From NCBI RefSeq assembly GCF_030147005.1, contig NZ_JASLAW010000152.1, forward strand, positions 1 to 13,662: 13,662 nucleotides of DNA. Direction: 5' to 3'. Source of the stretch: Pseudomonas sp. Its GTDB lineage: Bacteria; Pseudomonadota; Gammaproteobacteria; Pseudomonadales; Pseudomonadaceae. Below, in pieces: positions 13,643 through 13,662 of this stretch. How positions within the stretch are numbered: the stretch's first letter is position 1; each line of letters starts with the position of its first letter. Made by a program: the position numbers and the translations under genes. The notes beneath the pieces are model-generated. The model had not been told where the DNA came from. It ran no database searches and worked only from the letters and a program-made list of their open reading frames with translations.

Positions 13643-13662
13643 GTCGCAGGTTTTTCTGCTTT

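Noticed and set aside
13480..13662. A CRISPR-like or insertion-sequence end structure
   Set aside because: The repeats are inverted, not direct with spacers, and no transposase or target-site duplication is seen. A REPIN explains the palindromes.

Overview
The window looks like a chromosomal segment of a Pseudomonas, most likely of the P. fluorescens group. The grounds are high GC content, proteins closely resembling pseudomonad families, the order uvrA / MFS gene / ssb, and a REP-type palindromic repeat with the core GGGAGCTTGCTCCC at the right end. The assignment rests on reading the sequence only; no search was run.

Left part (1-2844): the 5' third of uvrA (nucleotide excision repair) runs leftward out of the window. 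Diverging from it are a YajR-type major facilitator transporter and ssb. The ssb ribosome binding site overlaps the transporter's stop codon, and a strong intrinsic terminator follows ssb. A degenerate LexA-like site lies in the uvrA promoter region.

Middle (2884-5281): tam (trans-aconitate 2-methyltransferase) converges on an isochorismatase-fold cysteine hydrolase. The hydrolase diverges from a GlxA-type regulator (DJ-1/PfpI-like domain plus AraC helix-turn-helix), its probable local regulator.

Right part (5452-13479): a DUF3182 protein with ATP-grasp-like sequence features overlaps an alpha/beta hydrolase by 11 nt. This pair converges on a tightly coupled leftward operon: DUF72 protein, ybhP, clsB, ybhN. 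The first two junctions are 4-nt ATGA overlaps and the third is an 11-nt overlap. clsB makes cardiolipin, ybhN belongs to a family related to the MprF lipid flippase domain, and ybhP is an EEP-fold phosphodiesterase, so the operon is probably for membrane phospholipid remodelling. Diverging from it is a large YbiO-like MscS-family mechanosensitive channel with a signal peptide, so a tension-gated channel and a cardiolipin operon share one 188-bp intergenic region. The window ends in a REPIN-like element with two nested hairpins.

Most genes belong to known families. The least understood parts are the DUF3182/alpha-beta hydrolase pair, the addition of DUF72 to the ybhP-clsB-ybhN set, and the control regions. 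No IS element, CRISPR array, rRNA or tRNA was seen, and no gene-free stretch exceeds 300 bases.
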